A DNA stretch of 17,930 nucleotides from an uncultured Collinsella sp. (GTDB lineage Bacteria; Actinomycetota; Coriobacteriia; Coriobacteriales; Coriobacteriaceae): NCBI GenBank assembly GCA_900544115.1, contig UQTW01000038.1, positions 1 through 17,930 of the forward strand, written 5' to 3'. Numbering within the stretch: position 1 is the stretch's first letter; each line of letters begins with the position of its first letter. Below the pieces are notes generated by a model, which was not told where the DNA came from, ran no database searches, and saw only the letters and a program-made list of their open reading frames with translations. Below, in pieces: positions 5,855 through 13,812 of the stretch. Made by a program: the position numbers and the translations under genes.

Positions 5855-7735
5855 ATGTGCGGTTTTGTCGGTTTTGTCGGTGGGACGGATAACCAATCCG
5901 AGGTGCTCACCAAGATGATGGACCGCATCGTCCATCGTGGTCCCGACATGGGCGGCCAGTTTATCGACGGCCGCGTTGCCCTCGGCTTCCGCCGCTTGTC
6001 GATCCTCGACCTGACCGAGGCCGGCGCTCAGCCCATGGCCAATGAGGACGGTAACGTCGTTATTGTCTTCAACGGCGAGATCTACAACTTCCAAGAACTC
6101 CGTTCCGAGCTCGAGGCCAAGGGCTACAAGTTCCACTGCGGCGCCGACACCGAGAGCCTCCTGCACGGCTATGAGGAGTGGGGCGAGGCAGTACTCGATC
6201 GCTTGCGCGGTATGTACGCCTTCGTCATCTGGGACAAGAAGAAGAATAAGCTTTTTGGCGCCCGCGATATCTTTGGCATCAAGCCGCTCTACTACTATCC
6301 CATGGCCGATGCGGGCGACGGCGCTCCGGGCGTGCTCTTCGGTTCCGAGATCAAGAGCTTCCTGGACTACCCGCACTTCCACAAGGCGGTCAACAAAAAG
6401 GCCCTGCGTCCGTACATGACGCTGCAGTATTCGGCAACCGAGGAGACCTTCTTCGAGGGTGTCTACAAGCTGCCGCCGGCGCATTACTTTACCGTCGATA
6501 TCCCGACCGGCAAGATGAACATCGAGCGCTACTGGGATTGCGATTACTCTGCCGTCGAGAAGCCGTTCGAGGAGTACGTCGACGAGCTGGATGAGGTCGT
6601 GCACGAGAGCGTCGAGGCCCATCGCATCGCCGACGTCAAGGTCGCGTCGTTCCTCTCCGGCGGCGTCGACTCCAGCTACATCGCCGCTTGCCTCATGCCC
6701 GACAAGACCTTCTCGGTGGGCTTCGATTACAAGAATTTCAACGAGACTAACTACGCCAAGGAGCTATCCGACAAGCTCGGCGTCGAGAATGTCCGCAAGA
6801 TGATCACCGCCGACGAGTTCTTTGGCGCACTCGAGGACATTCAGTATCACATGGACGAGCCGCAGTCCAACCTGTCGTCTGTGCCGCTGTGGTTCTTGGC
6901 CGAGATGGCGCGCAAGGATGTTACCGTCGTGCTTTCGGGCGAAGGCGCCGACGAGCTCTTTGGCGGCTACGCCTACTACGAGGACACGGTTCCGGTGCGC
7001 AAGTACAAAAAGATGGTGCCACTGCCCATCCGTCGCGCGCTCGGTAACCTGGCGTTGCATATGCCGTACTTCAAGGGACATAACTTCCTGGTCAAGGGTG
7101 CCGAGATCCCCGAGAAGTCGTTCCTGGGACAGGCTCTGGTATGGCCGGAGCGCGAGGTCGACGGCGTGCTCAAGCCCGAGTACAACACCGGCGATGGCGC
7201 CTTCGAGCTTGCCGCTCCCATCTATGCGCGCGTGAAGGGTCAGCCCGAGCTGGTCAAGAAGCAGTACCTGGACATGAACATGTGGCTCCCAGGCGACATT
7301 CTGCTCAAGGCCGACAAGATGTGCATGGCGCACTCGCTGGAGCTGCGCGTGCCCTTCCTGGACCGCAAAGTCATGGAGTTCGCCGAGCACATTCCCGACC
7401 GCTACCGCATCAACGAGAACGGCAACAAACAGGTACTCCGCCACGCTGCCAACAAGTCGCTGCCCGATGAGTGGGCCACCCGTCCCAAGGTGGGCTTCCC
7501 GGTGCCGATTGTCTACTGGCTGCGCGAGCAAAAGTGGTACGACTATGTCAAGGAGTACTTCACCGCGCCGTGGGCAAGCGAGTTCTTCGATACCGACGAG
7601 CTCATGCACCTGCTCGATCTGCACTTTGCGGGCAAGGGCGATTTCCAGCGCAAGATCTATACGCCGCTCGTGTTCCTGGTGTGGTACAAGCGCTTCTTTA
7701 TCGACGAGGACCAGCCCACTGTTCAGGCTGCCTAG
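5855..7735 (+). CDS. asnB: Asparagine synthetase (glutamine-hydrolysing)
   Basis: AsnB makes asparagine from aspartate, glutamine and ATP, releasing glutamate, AMP and pyrophosphate. The 626-residue protein begins MCGFVGF, so Cys2 becomes the N-terminal nucleophile of the class II glutamine amidotransferase domain. That domain spans roughly residues 2-215, with HRGPD, FNGEIYN and GARDIFGIKPLYY. The synthetase domain carries the PP-loop SGGVDSS (268-274), SVGFDY, SGEGADELFGGY, and the LKADKMCMAHSLELRVPFLD segment. Length is normal for bacterial AsnB. AGAGGGG seven to eight bases before the ATG fixes the start. It has its own promoter and terminator, so it is monocistronic. It is a general asparagine supply gene, not obviously tied to a secondary-metabolite cluster. 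Confidence 0.97.
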   Translation: MCGFVGFVGGTDNQSEVLTKMMDRIVHRGPDMGGQFIDGRVALGFRRLSILDLTEAGAQPMANEDGNVVIVFNGEIYNFQELRSELEAKGYKFHCGADTESLLHGYEEWGEAVLDRLRGMYAFVIWDKKKNKLFGARDIFGIKPLYYYPMADAGDGAPGVLFGSEIKSFLDYPHFHKAVNKKALRPYMTLQYSATEETFFEGVYKLPPAHYFTVDIPTGKMNIERYWDCDYSAVEKPFEEYVDELDEVVHESVEAHRIADVKVASFLSGGVDSSYIAACLMPDKTFSVGFDYKNFNETNYAKELSDKLGVENVRKMITADEFFGALEDIQYHMDEPQSNLSSVPLWFLAEMARKDVTVVLSGEGADELFGGYAYYEDTVPVRKYKKMVPLPIRRALGNLALHMPYFKGHNFLVKGAEIPEKSFLGQALVWPEREVDGVLKPEYNTGDGAFELAAPIYARVKGQPELVKKQYLDMNMWLPGDILLKADKMCMAHSLELRVPFLDRKVMEFAEHIPDRYRINENGNKQVLRHAANKSLPDEWATRPKVGFPVPIVYWLREQKWYDYVKEYFTAPWASEFFDTDELMHLLDLHFAGKGDFQRKIYTPLVFLVWYKRFFIDEDQPTVQAA

Positions 7736-7761
7736 CCTCGGCTTACGAACGCCTGCGCGTA

Positions 7762-7785
7762 ACGGCTCCTCCGGGAGCCGTTTTT
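7762..7785 (+). terminator. Intrinsic terminator after asnB
   Basis: ACGGCTCC (7762-7769), loop TCCG, GGAGCCGT (7774-7781), then a run of five T (7781-7785). A classic strong terminator 27 bases after the asnB stop. Confidence 0.9.
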
Positions 7786-7847
7786 GCGTGGGTGCGTTTC
7801 AGTTACTATAAAAACCGTCCCTGCCAAATGGCTGAGAAAGGCGAAAG

Positions 7848-9410
7848 ATGCACCATTCGGATTCCGCGACCGTGACCACGGTCGATACGCTTGCCAAGCT
7901 TCTCGATGTGTGCGGCGAGCTGCGCGCATCAGAGCAGGTTGACGAGCGTGCCGTGACCGGCTGCTCGTTTGATTCGCGTGCGGTCTCGGCAGGTGACGTG
8001 TTCTTTTGCAAAGGTGTTGCCTTTAAGCCCGCGTTTTTGAGCATGGCGCTCGATGCGGGCGCCGTCGCATTTGTGTGCGAGGAGTCGCTGGTCGAGTCTC
8101 TGGAGCCGCTGGCGCAGGAGAGCGGTGCTGCGATGCTGGTTGTTGATAGCGTTCGCACGGCCATGGCCCTGTTGCCGCCGGAGGTCTACGACCGTCCCGA
8201 CCACGACGTCAAGATCGTGGGCATCACCGGCACCAAGGGAAAGACCACGGCCGCTTTTATGCTCCAGTCGATTATCAAAGCGGCGGGCGAGTCCTGCGGC
8301 ATGATCGGCTCGGTGAGTACCGACGATGGCATCGAGTGCTACGAGAGCACCAATACTACGCCCGAGGCCCCCGAGGTCTGGCGCCATATCGCCAACTGCC
8401 GTGAGTCCGGTCGCCAGTCCATGGTCATGGAGGTCTCGAGCCAGGCACTCAAGTACCAACGCGTCGAGAATCTGCCGTTTGACGTGGCGTGCTTCCTCAA
8501 CATCGGCCGTGACCACATCTCGCCGATCGAACACCCCACGTTTGAGGATTATTTTGAGAGCAAACTCAGGATCTTTGACCAGGCGAAGACCGCCGTGGTG
8601 AATCTGGGCACCGAAGAGGTTGACCGTGTGTTGGAGGCAGCGTCGACGGCCGAGCGCTTGGTGACCGTTGGCGTCGAGCATCCCGAGGCAAGCCTGTGGG
8701 CGAGCGATGTGCGCATGGTCGGCTTTAACATCGAGTTTAACCTGCATGGCCTGTGTGCCGACGAGTCCGAGGCGGGGGAGAAGGTCCTGCTGGGCATCGC
8801 GGGCGACTTTAACGTGGAAAACGCGCTGGTCGCTATCGCCGCTGCGCACGAGATCGGCATCGGTATCGATGCCATCAAGAAGGGCCTCTCCAAACTGCGT
8901 GTGCCGGGCCGTATGGAGGTCGTGGAGTCGAAGGACGGCCGCGTGATCTGCGTCGTTGACTATGCGCACAACCAGCTTTCGTTCCGTTCGCTTTTCTCGT
9001 CGGTCAAGCGCGCGTTTCCCACTAGTCCAGTCATTGCAGTGTTTGGCGCTGCCGGCGGCAAGGCGCAGGAGCGCCGCGAGCAGCTTCCGCGCGAGGCCGC
9101 ACCATATTCCGACCTGATGATCTTTGCCAACGAGGACCCGGCTCACGAGGACCCGATGAAGGTCTGTCGCGAGCTTGCCGAGCATGTTCCCGACGATACG
9201 CCGAACGAGATCATCCTCGATCGCGAAGCCGCTGTGCATGCGGCGTTCAAGGCGGCGCGCGAGGAGTACGTCAGCCCCAATGCTCCCACCATTGTCTTGC
9301 TGCTGGCAAAGGGTGACGAGGAGCTCATGCACGTGGGTGACGAGTTCGTGCCTATCGAGAGCGACCTTTCGTTGGCCAATCGCCTGATCGATGTTACCCA
9401 GTTTGACTAA
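7848..9410 (+). CDS. murE: MurE-type UDP-MurNAc-tripeptide ligase
   Basis: Mur ligases of this type add the third, diamino, residue of the peptidoglycan stem peptide to UDP-MurNAc-L-Ala-D-Glu with ATP. The 520-residue protein has the N-terminal UDP-binding region (SFDSRAVSAGDVFFCKG), the ATP loop GITGTKGKTT (125-134), TTPEAPEVWRHIA, EVSSQALKYQRV, NIGRDHISP, the PGRMEVV segment, VDYAHNQLSF and VFGAAGGKAQERRE. It is divergent: EVSSQAL replaces the usual EVSSHAL. The amino-acid specificity motif reads NEDPAHEDP (428-436) instead of the DNPR of meso-diaminopimelate enzymes, so Lys, Orn or another residue is more likely. AGAAAGG six bases before the ATG supports the start. It stands outside any visible mraY-murF cluster. 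The ligase family is secure; the exact substrate is not. Confidence 0.85.
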   Translation: MHHSDSATVTTVDTLAKLLDVCGELRASEQVDERAVTGCSFDSRAVSAGDVFFCKGVAFKPAFLSMALDAGAVAFVCEESLVESLEPLAQESGAAMLVVDSVRTAMALLPPEVYDRPDHDVKIVGITGTKGKTTAAFMLQSIIKAAGESCGMIGSVSTDDGIECYESTNTTPEAPEVWRHIANCRESGRQSMVMEVSSQALKYQRVENLPFDVACFLNIGRDHISPIEHPTFEDYFESKLRIFDQAKTAVVNLGTEEVDRVLEAASTAERLVTVGVEHPEASLWASDVRMVGFNIEFNLHGLCADESEAGEKVLLGIAGDFNVENALVAIAAAHEIGIGIDAIKKGLSKLRVPGRMEVVESKDGRVICVVDYAHNQLSFRSLFSSVKRAFPTSPVIAVFGAAGGKAQERREQLPREAAPYSDLMIFANEDPAHEDPMKVCRELAEHVPDDTPNEIILDREAAVHAAFKAAREEYVSPNAPTIVLLLAKGDEELMHVGDEFVPIESDLSLANRLIDVTQFD

Positions 9411-9419
9411 TGAACCATG

Positions 9420-9452
9420 ATGGCGGCGGCGCCCTGAGTGCGCTGTCGCCAT
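9420..9452 (+). other. Long GC-rich hairpin after murE
   Basis: A 13-bp stem with two G-U pairs (9420-9432 with 9440-9452, outer bases ATGGCG/CGCCAT) and a 7-nt loop begins ten bases after the murE stop. No T-run follows, so it may stabilise a 3' end or stall polymerase rather than act as a normal intrinsic terminator. Confidence 0.5.
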
Positions 9453-9517
9453 AAGCGTGTTCCCTCAATCAAAACATGCCGTCCAAGTCCAAACCCTTCT
9501 ACGTAAACGGAGTAACC

Positions 9518-10429
9518 ATGTCCCACAACACCCTGCCGACCGTTGCCGAGCTTTCGGGCGAGATGCGCGAGCGCTTGGCCAAGGTCAAGTACGTCTTTAC
9601 CGACCTGGATGCCACGATGCTCGCACCCGGCTCGTGCGTGCTGTGCGACAACGACGGCAACCCCTCGACCAAACTCGTCGAGGCCGTCGTGGCACTTGCC
9701 CGCGCTGGTATTCAGGTGGTTCCCACCTCGGGCCGCAACCGTACCATGATCCACGAGGACGCGCGCGTGCTCGGCCTCAACTCTTACATTGGTGAGATGG
9801 GCGGCCTGGTCATGTACGACCTCAAAGCCAACGATTGGGAGTATCTGACTGGCGACATGCCTTACGACCCCGTCTGCGGCCTTACTCCGCACCAGGTGAT
9901 CGAGCAGACCGGCGTGTGCGAGAAGATCCTCGCCCGCTGGCCGCACAAGATCGAGTATCACAACGACATGTCGACCGGCTACAAGTACCGCGAGGTCACC
10001 GTCGGCATGCGCGGCGATGTGCCCGACGATGAGGTCCAGGCCATCCTCGACGAGGCCGGCTGCGGCCTGGTGTGGGCCTGTAACGGTCACCTGACGCATC
10101 TGTCCAAGCCGACGACGCTCGAGCTCGATCGCGTCGAGGACGGTCGCGCGTTCAACATCAACCCCGCGGGTCTCAACAAAGGCGTCGCCATTGCGCGCTT
10201 CTGCGAGCACCTGGGGATCGAGCGCGAGGAGACGCTCGCGCTCGGCGACTCCGAGTCCGACTTCTACATGGCCGATCACGTGGGCACGTTCTGTCTGGTC
10301 GAGAATGGCCTGACGAGCGCCGGCGCGCCCGAGTTCCTGGCTGCTTGCGAGAACGCTTTCGTTACGCGCGGCAAAATTGTCGACGGTTGGGCGGCGACGG
10401 CAGAGCTGCTGGTCGCGGCGCGTTCGTAG
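9518..10429 (+). CDS. HAD-superfamily hydrolase, Cof/HAD-IIB type
   Basis: This 303-residue cytosolic protein carries all four HAD phosphatase motifs: I, VFTDLDATM with Asp29 nucleophile and Asp31; II, VVPTSGR; III, the lysine in LNKGVAIARF; IV, ALGDSESDFYMAD. The long segment between II and III (about residues 75-215) is the C2-type cap that selects substrate. Motif I has Ala where DLDGT normally has Gly. Likely substrates are sugar or glycerate phosphates, but nothing here identifies one. ATG 9518 is preceded by GGAG five bases upstream. An ATG at 9476 in the same frame has no ribosome site and would add 14 atypical residues. It lies 51 bp before murI and may be cotranscribed with it. Confidence 0.88.
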   Translation: MSHNTLPTVAELSGEMRERLAKVKYVFTDLDATMLAPGSCVLCDNDGNPSTKLVEAVVALARAGIQVVPTSGRNRTMIHEDARVLGLNSYIGEMGGLVMYDLKANDWEYLTGDMPYDPVCGLTPHQVIEQTGVCEKILARWPHKIEYHNDMSTGYKYREVTVGMRGDVPDDEVQAILDEAGCGLVWACNGHLTHLSKPTTLELDRVEDGRAFNINPAGLNKGVAIARFCEHLGIEREETLALGDSESDFYMADHVGTFCLVENGLTSAGAPEFLAACENAFVTRGKIVDGWAATAELLVAARS

Positions 10430-10480
10430 CGCGGCGTCGCCGCACTTGGATATGTCTTTTCGAGAGAGACTGGTGAGGTA

Positions 10481-11365
10481 ATGTCCGATATCGAGAATCC
10501 GGCAGGCGACACGCGCCCGATCGGTGTGTTCGATTCTGGCCTGGGCGGTCTGACGGTTGCGCGCGCCATCGCGACGGCGCTGCCGCACGAGTCCGTCTAC
10601 TACTTCGGCGACACCAAACGCTGCCCCTACGGCACGCGCACCGAGGATGAGGTGCGCTCGTTTGCGTTGCAGGCGGGCCGTTGGCTGTCGAGGCACGACG
10701 TTAAGATCATGGTCATCGCCTGTAACACGGCGACCGCCGCGGCCTTGCGTTTGGCTCAACAAGTGCTCGACGTTCCCGTGATCGGCGTAATCGCCCCGGG
10801 CGCGCGTGCCGCCATCAACAGCACGCGTACGCGTCGCGTGGGCGTGCTCGCCACCAACCTCACCATTCGCTCGGGTGCCTACACGCGCGCCATCCAGGAC
10901 TTGGATGCTGGTGTCGATGTGTATGGCTGCCCGGCTTCGAGCTTTGTCGAGGTCGTCGAGCACGAGCTCGCCTCGGGCGCGCATCTGCAGGAGCAGTGGC
11001 TCGAGAACGAGGATATCTTCGATACGCCTGCCGTGCGTGCGCTGGTGGGTGCCACGGTTGAGCCACTGCGCGACCACGGTATCGATACCGTGGTGCTCGG
11101 CTGTACGCATTTTCCGCTGTTGGTGGGACCTATCCGCCATGCGCTGGGGTCTGGGGTGCGCGTCGTGAGTTCCGCCGAGGAGACCACACGAGAGCTGACC
11201 GATATCCTCACGCGCCGCGAGCAGCTGGCGGGTGACGCCGCCGAGCCGCAGCATCGTTTTGCCACGACGGCCGATAACATTGCCGAGTTTGCGGTGGCGG
11301 GCAGCTTTATCTTTGGTCAGCCGCTCAAGAGCATTGAGCATATCGATATCGATGAGCTGAAATAG
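10481..11365 (+). CDS. murI: Glutamate racemase
   Basis: MurI interconverts L- and D-glutamate without cofactor and supplies D-Glu for the second position of the peptidoglycan stem. The 294-residue protein shows GVFDSGLGGLTVARAI at the N-terminus, then both catalytic cysteines: Cys81 in VIACNTATAAAL and Cys208 in VVLGCTHFPLL. YFGDTKRCPYG and GVIAPGARAA are also family segments. Length is slightly above the typical 265-285. The ribosome site is GGTGA at 10472-10476, four bases before the ATG. The gene lies between a HAD phosphatase and rph. A murI-rph-rdgB order is common in Actinobacteria. Confidence 0.96.
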   Translation: MSDIENPAGDTRPIGVFDSGLGGLTVARAIATALPHESVYYFGDTKRCPYGTRTEDEVRSFALQAGRWLSRHDVKIMVIACNTATAAALRLAQQVLDVPVIGVIAPGARAAINSTRTRRVGVLATNLTIRSGAYTRAIQDLDAGVDVYGCPASSFVEVVEHELASGAHLQEQWLENEDIFDTPAVRALVGATVEPLRDHGIDTVVLGCTHFPLLVGPIRHALGSGVRVVSSAEETTRELTDILTRREQLAGDAAEPQHRFATTADNIAEFAVAGSFIFGQPLKSIEHIDIDELK

Positions 11366-11419
11366 ATGTAAGGCCGCCGTCAGAGCCTTCGCCACACCTT
11401 TTGCCGAAAGGATTTTTCT

Positions 11420-12145
11420 ATGGAGTACATGCAGGTCAACCGCGCCAACGGCCGCGCCGCCAACGAGCTGCGCCCCGTTAAGCTCACCCGCGGCGTCATG
11501 AAGCACGCCCACGGCTCGTGCCTGGCCGAGTTCGGCGACACGCGCGTACTGTGCACAGCCACCATCGAGGAGGGCGTGCCGGGCTGGCGCAAGGGCGCCA
11601 AGGCCGGCTGGGTAACGGCGGAATATGCGATGCTGCCTGCCTCGACCGGTAAACGCTGCAAGCGCGAGCATGCCAACCGCAAGGGCCGCTCCATGGAGAT
11701 CGAGCGGCTTATCGGCCGCAGTCTGCGTACCGTCGTCAATATGAAGGCGCTCGGCGAGTATACCGTTACCGTCGACTGCGATGTGATTCAGGCCGATGGC
11801 GGCACGCGTACGGCGAGCATTACCGGCGCCTGGGTGGCGCTACACGACGCCCTTGCCATGTGGGTCGAGGCGGGCAAACTCGAGCGCATCCCGCTCACGG
11901 GCCAGGTTGCCGCCATTTCCATGGGCGTCGTCGACGGCAACACCCTGCTCGACTTGGATTATTCCGAGGACAGCCACGCCGAGGTCGACATGAACCTCGT
12001 CGCCACCGACACAGGCGAGATGATCGAACTCCAGGGTACCGGCGAGCAGGCGCCCTTCGACCGCAAGCGTCTTAACGCCCTGCTCGACCTGGGCGATAAG
12101 GGTATCGCCCAGCTCATCGAGCTTCAGCGCCAAGCCCTCGCCTAA
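11420..12145 (+). CDS. rph: Ribonuclease PH
   Basis: RNase PH is a phosphate-dependent 3'-5' exoribonuclease that trims the 3' ends of tRNA precursors. It usually forms a hexameric ring. The 241-residue product matches the family length and motifs: RPVKLTRGVMKHAHGSCLAEFGDTRVLCTA is recognisable in part at the start, then RSMEIERLIGRSLR, TVDCDVIQADGGTRTASITG and LDLDYSEDSHAEVDMN. AAAGGA seven bases before ATG 11420 supports the start. It lies 54 bp after murI and directly before a strong terminator that overlaps its stop codon. Both tRNA genes in this window already encode CCA. Confidence 0.96.
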   Translation: MEYMQVNRANGRAANELRPVKLTRGVMKHAHGSCLAEFGDTRVLCTATIEEGVPGWRKGAKAGWVTAEYAMLPASTGKRCKREHANRKGRSMEIERLIGRSLRTVVNMKALGEYTVTVDCDVIQADGGTRTASITGAWVALHDALAMWVEAGKLERIPLTGQVAAISMGVVDGNTLLDLDYSEDSHAEVDMNLVATDTGEMIELQGTGEQAPFDRKRLNALLDLGDKGIAQLIELQRQALA

Positions 12146-12183
12146 CCTGCCAAAAAGGGACAGGTTTATTTTGGCAGGTTTTA
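12144..12183 (+). terminator. Intrinsic terminator overlapping the rph stop codon
   Basis: AACCTGCCAAAA (12144-12155) and TTTTGGCAGGTT (12169-12180) form a perfect 12-bp stem with a 13-nt loop. The tail TTAT follows. The first two bases belong to the TAA stop of rph. The A- and T-rich inner stem makes it usable in both directions. Confidence 0.75.
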
Positions 12184-12291
12184 TCTGGGAAAACGTCGAA
12201 GTATAAGACTGCCGTTGATTGAGACGGGAGAGAGGCCGAAGTCCTCGTCGTCCTCAACTCGGCATTGCTATAGAGACAAAGGAGACCAGCT

Positions 12292-12933
12292 ATGGCACTT
12301 GAGAAGATTGACATCGACACCCTCGACCCGGCGGCGACCATCGTCGTGGCAACCGGCAACGCCCATAAGCTCACCGAGATCGAGGCCATTTTGGGCAAGG
12401 TCATGCCCGAGGTGCGCTTTGTGGCGCTCGGCCAGCTGGGCGATTTTGAGGACCCCGAGGAAAACGGCACGACGTTTTTGGAGAACGCCATCATCAAGGC
12501 GCAGGCTGCGGTCGAGGAGACGGGCCTTATGGCCATCGCCGACGACTCCGGCTTGGTCGTCGATGCGTTGGACGGCGAGCCGGGCGTGTATAGCGCGCGC
12601 TATGCGGGCGTGCATGGCGACGATGCCGCCAACAACGCCAAGCTTCTCGTTAACCTGGAAGGCGTGGCAGACGAGGACCGTACCGCGCGCTTTATGAGCG
12701 TCGTCGCGCTTATCGATACGGACGGCCTGGTCACCTATGGCGAGGGCGCCTGCGAAGGCGTTATCGCGCACGAGGGCCGCGGCGAACACGGTTTTGGCTA
12801 CGACCCGCTGTTCCTGCCGGTCGATACGCCGGGCAAGACCATGGCCGAGCTCACGGCGGACGAGAAGAACGCCATCAGCCATCGTTTCCATGCGCTCGAG
12901 CATCTGTCCGCCAAGCTGACGGGCGAGGAGTAG
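12292..12933 (+). CDS. rdgB: RdgB/HAM1 XTP/dITP pyrophosphatase
   Basis: This enzyme hydrolyses non-canonical purine triphosphates (dITP, XTP) to monophosphates and keeps them out of DNA and RNA. The 213-residue protein has IVVATGNAHKLTEIEAIL (residues 14-31), TFLENAIIKA, the IADDSGL catalytic segment, PGVYSARYAG, HGFGYDPLF and the C-terminal AISHRFHAL with the base-recognition SHR motif. AAAGGAG at 12278-12284 is seven bases before the ATG. It follows the rph terminator, so it probably has its own promoter in 12184-12278, where I see only a weak TATAAG at 12202. It runs straight into dtd (3-nt gap), so the two are cotranscribed. Confidence 0.96.
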   Translation: MALEKIDIDTLDPAATIVVATGNAHKLTEIEAILGKVMPEVRFVALGQLGDFEDPEENGTTFLENAIIKAQAAVEETGLMAIADDSGLVVDALDGEPGVYSARYAGVHGDDAANNAKLLVNLEGVADEDRTARFMSVVALIDTDGLVTYGEGACEGVIAHEGRGEHGFGYDPLFLPVDTPGKTMAELTADEKNAISHRFHALEHLSAKLTGEE

Positions 12934-12936
12934 ACC

Positions 12937-13383
12937 GTGCGTGCGGTGGTGCAGCGCGTGCTCAACGCCAGCGTGACAGTCGACGGCGAGTGCGTGGGCC
13001 GTATTGGACGCGGCTACCTGGTGCTGCTGGGCGTGGGCCACGGCGACACACGCGCCGAAGCCGACAAGCTGTGGGGCAAGCTCCGCGGGCTGCGTATCAA
13101 CGAGGACGAGAACGGCAAGACCAACTTGGCGCTGGCGGATGTCGACGGCGAGGTGCTCGTGGTGTCGCAGTTCACGCTGTTTGCCGACTGCCGCCACGGC
13201 CGCCGTCCGTCGTTTACGGACGCCGGCGCGCCCGATGTCGCTAACGAACTTTACGAGTACTTTCTGACGCTCGTCGCCCAGGACGTTGAGCATGTAGCGC
13301 ACGGCATTTTTGGCGCCGATATGAAGGTCGACCTGGTCAACGACGGTCCGTTCACCATCGTTCTGGACACAGACAATCTGTAA
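12937..13383 (+). CDS. dtd: D-aminoacyl-tRNA deacylase
   Basis: DTD frees tRNAs charged with D-amino acids and with glycine mischarged on tRNA-Ala, protecting translation. The 148-residue protein starts MRAVVQRVLNASV and carries SQFTLFAD, with Thr80 at the catalytic position, and the cross-subunit motif as NDGPFTIVLDT, where Phe replaces the usual Val of GPVT. Length fits the dimeric family. The start is GTG, three bases after the rdgB stop. GAGGAG at the end of rdgB (12925-12930) serves as ribosome site, which points to translational coupling. Confidence 0.95.
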   Translation: MRAVVQRVLNASVTVDGECVGRIGRGYLVLLGVGHGDTRAEADKLWGKLRGLRINEDENGKTNLALADVDGEVLVVSQFTLFADCRHGRRPSFTDAGAPDVANELYEYFLTLVAQDVEHVAHGIFGADMKVDLVNDGPFTIVLDTDNL

Positions 13384-13416
13384 GTAGTCAATTTGGGACC
13401 GGGCTTTTTTAGCTGC

Positions 13417-13446
13417 TTGCGTATGGCTGCAGCAGGGTGCTATAGT
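13417..13446 (+). promoter_or_regulatory. Promoter of veg-ispE
   Basis: TTGCGT (13417-13422), 18-base spacer, TATAGT (13441-13446). This would start transcription near 13453 and give a leader of about 60 nt before veg. Confidence 0.5.
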
Positions 13447-13466
13447 ATTAGAGTTTTGTCTATCTT

Positions 13467-13486
13467 AGGGGTATTATCCCCTTTTT
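13467..13486 (+). terminator. Small hairpin plus T-run in the veg leader
   Basis: AGGGG (13467-13471) and CCCCT (13478-13482) flank TATTAT and are followed by T to 13486. GGGTGC (13435-13440) and GCACCC (13492-13497) could form an enclosing stem in longer transcripts. It may terminate read-through from dtd or attenuate veg. The 5-bp stem is short. Confidence 0.35.
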
Positions 13487-13513
13487 GAATTGCACCCTCT
13501 GGAGGCCCTATTC

Positions 13514-13810
13514 ATGGAAGAGATGGAAGTCAATCACGTCGACGACATCCACGAGAAGCTGACCGATATGGTGGGCGATCGCGTCAAGGTTAAGGCCAAC
13601 ATGGGCCGTACCCGCGTCATCGAGCGCATGGGCACCATCAAGAGCGTCCACCCCGCTGTCTTTATCGTTGAGGTTGACGAGCGTCGCGGCCGCAAATCGC
13701 GTCAGTCCTACCAGTACATCGATGTCCTTACCGGCCAGGTCGAACTGTTCGACCCCGAGAGCGGCGAACATATCTTTACCCCGCTCGGCAACCAGCTCGA
13801 GGAGCACTAA
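13514..13810 (+). CDS. veg: Veg family protein
   Basis: This 98-residue protein matches the Veg family (DUF1021), small basic-acidic proteins named from B. subtilis, where Veg affects biofilm matrix genes and outgrowth. The molecular role is not settled. Visible family features are GDRVKVKANMGRTRVIERMGTI, then a beta-rich SVHPAVFIVEVDERRGR and QSYQYIDVLTGQVELF. The frame is open from 13490, but ATG 13514 has GGAGG eight bases upstream and is the real start. It ends two bases before ispE. A veg gene close to ispE is also the arrangement in Bacillus. The same unit is driven by the promoter at 13417-13446. Confidence 0.88.
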   Translation: MEEMEVNHVDDIHEKLTDMVGDRVKVKANMGRTRVIERMGTIKSVHPAVFIVEVDERRGRKSRQSYQYIDVLTGQVELFDPESGEHIFTPLGNQLEEH

Positions 13811-13812
13811 CG

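Noticed and set aside
9407..11671. Long minus-strand open frame opposite the HAD gene, murI and rph
   Set aside because: It is a shadow of three recognised plus-strand genes and their intergenic gaps, without motifs or a ribosome site.
12269..12274. TATAGA as the -10 of rdgB
   Set aside because: It would place the transcript start inside the ribosome binding site.
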